5,502 nt of DNA from an uncultured Burkholderiales bacterium (GTDB taxonomy: Bacteria > Pseudomonadota > Gammaproteobacteria > Burkholderiales > Burkholderiaceae). A program made the translations under genes and the position numbers. This document shows positions 4,896 to 5,502 of the stretch, piece after piece. The stretch is taken from contig CALBEV010000010.1 of NCBI GenBank assembly GCA_937891045.1, positions 1 to 5,502 on the forward strand. Reading direction: 5' to 3'. Within the stretch, counting starts at the first letter, position 1. Every line of letters begins with the position of its first letter. The notes under the pieces are model-generated. The model did not search any database. It saw only the letters and a list, made by a program, of their open reading frames with translations, and was not told the DNA's origin.

Positions 4896-5502
4896 GGCTT
4901 TCGTGCTTGGGCGTTTTTCTCACGCAAGGCACGCATTTTTTCGGCAATCTTGATTTCCAAACCGCGCTCCACCGGTTCGTAAAGCGTGGGTGGCTTCATG
5001 CCGTCGGGCCAATAATTTTCGCCTGCAGCAAAGGCATCCGGCTCGTCATGTGCATAACGATAGGCCTTGCCGTAGTCCAAGTCTTTCATCAGGGTGGTGG
5101 GGGCATTGCGCAAGTGCAATGGGACAGGTCTGGTGCCATCGGACTTGATGAGTTTGCGCACGCTGTTGTAGGCCTTGTAAACCGCGTTGGATTTAGGCGC
5201 AATGGCCAAATACACCACGCACTCCGCCAGCGCCAACTCACCTTCAGGACTGCCCAAACGCTCATAGACCTCGGCCGCATCCAACGCCATGCGCAGGGCA
5301 CGGGGGTCGGCCAAGCCAATGTCTTCAGCAGCCATGCGGATCATGCGCCGCGCCATGTATTTCGGCTCGGCCCCACCATCGAGCATGCGCACCAACCAAT
5401 AGAGCGCGGCATCGGGGTCCGAGCCCCGCACCGATTTGTGCATCGCGCTGATGGTGTCGTAGAACTGCTCACCGCCTTTGTCGTAGCGGCGCATGCGCTC
5501 GC
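4892..5502 (-). CDS. rarA: Replication-associated recombination protein A (RarA/MgsA), C-terminal part, 5' end outside the window
   Basis: The reading frame stays open to the window edge, so the gene is cut by the window and not truncated in nature as far as can be seen. The visible 203 codons match the C-terminal helical/oligomerisation region of bacterial RarA (homologue of yeast Mgs1 and human WRNIP1). Diagnostic stretches are YDTISAMHKSVRGSDPDAALYW, ARRMIRMAAEDIGLADPRAL, VVYLAIAPKSNAVY and LHLRNAPTTLMKDLDYGKAYRYAHDE. RarA is an AAA+ ATPase of about 440 residues that acts at stalled replication forks with single-stranded DNA ends and SSB. Its Walker A/B ATPase half would lie beyond 5502 and cannot be checked. 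The frame at the edge reads ER before MRRYDKGG, which matches the family, so the ATG at 5494 is internal and not a start. The TAG stop (4894-4892) shares the CTAG palindrome with the convergent ferredoxin-reductase stop. Confidence 0.97.
   Translation of the reverse strand, partial: ERMRRYDKGGEQFYDTISAMHKSVRGSDPDAALYWLVRMLDGGAEPKYMARRMIRMAAEDIGLADPRALRMALDAAEVYERLGSPEGELALAECVVYLAIAPKSNAVYKAYNSVRKLIKSDGTRPVPLHLRNAPTTLMKDLDYGKAYRYAHDEPDAFAAGENYWPDGMKPPTLYEPVERGLEIKIAEKMRALREKNAQARKP

Noticed and set aside
4881..4916. Possible terminator after the ferredoxin-reductase stop (AAAGC/GCTTT and the TTTTT near 4912-4918)
   Set aside because: The stem is only 5 bp with a long loop, and the T run is separated from it by more than 10 nt. 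The bases also encode the RarA C-terminus.
1..5502. CRISPR array, insertion sequence, toxin-antitoxin pair or defence island
   Set aside because: I saw no regularly spaced direct repeats, transposase motifs, terminal inverted repeats or small paired genes. All the sequence is explained by five protein genes, one tRNA and short spacers.

Overview
The window looks like an ordinary, tightly packed piece of chromosome from a betaproteobacterium. A Burkholderiales host, and within it a Comamonadaceae-like one (Limnohabitans/Rhodoferax/Polaromonas type), fits best. The basis is the style of the protein sequences, the moderately high GC with heavy use of TTG for leucine, and a fused ferredoxin/reductase of a type common in that order. 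This taxonomic call is inference from recalled families, not from a search.

Layout. Positions 1-88 hold a complete tRNA-Leu(CAA), closed by an intrinsic terminator at 105-128. The T-tract of that terminator runs into the stop codon of a convergent gene (127-1692, minus), which encodes a 521-residue predicted lipoprotein of unknown function. A 72-bp divergent spacer (1693-1764) carries two perfect inverted repeats and a candidate promoter. The promoter serves a plus-strand Old Yellow Enzyme-family ene-reductase (1765-2889, YqjM/XenA class). Next is a minus-strand atypical NAD(P)-binding SDR protein of YeeZ type (2886-3812). A 45-bp divergent spacer separates it from a plus-strand one-component iron-sulfur flavoprotein: an N-terminal plant-type [2Fe-2S] ferredoxin fused to an FAD/NAD(P)H ferredoxin-reductase module (start placed at 3858, stop 4895). 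The window ends inside the minus-strand gene for the replication-associated recombination protein RarA/MgsA; only its C-terminal 203 codons are present.

Architecture. Strands alternate gene by gene (+ tRNA, -, +, -, +, -), so no two neighbouring genes form an operon here. Both protein-gene convergent junctions overlap by exactly four bases through a shared palindromic stop (TTAA at 2886-2889, CTAG at 4892-4895). This leaves no room for a dedicated terminator between them.

Function. Three products are redox or dinucleotide-binding proteins (ene-reductase, SDR, ferredoxin-reductase), but the strand layout gives no evidence that they share a pathway. No mobile element, CRISPR array, toxin-antitoxin pair, defence system or clear sign of horizontal transfer is visible. 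I found no convincing undescribed system. The most useful leads are the uncharacterised lipoprotein, the palindromic divergent control region at 1692-1764, and the orphan ferredoxin-reductase whose usual family name (CDP-glucoseen reductase) has no support from its context.
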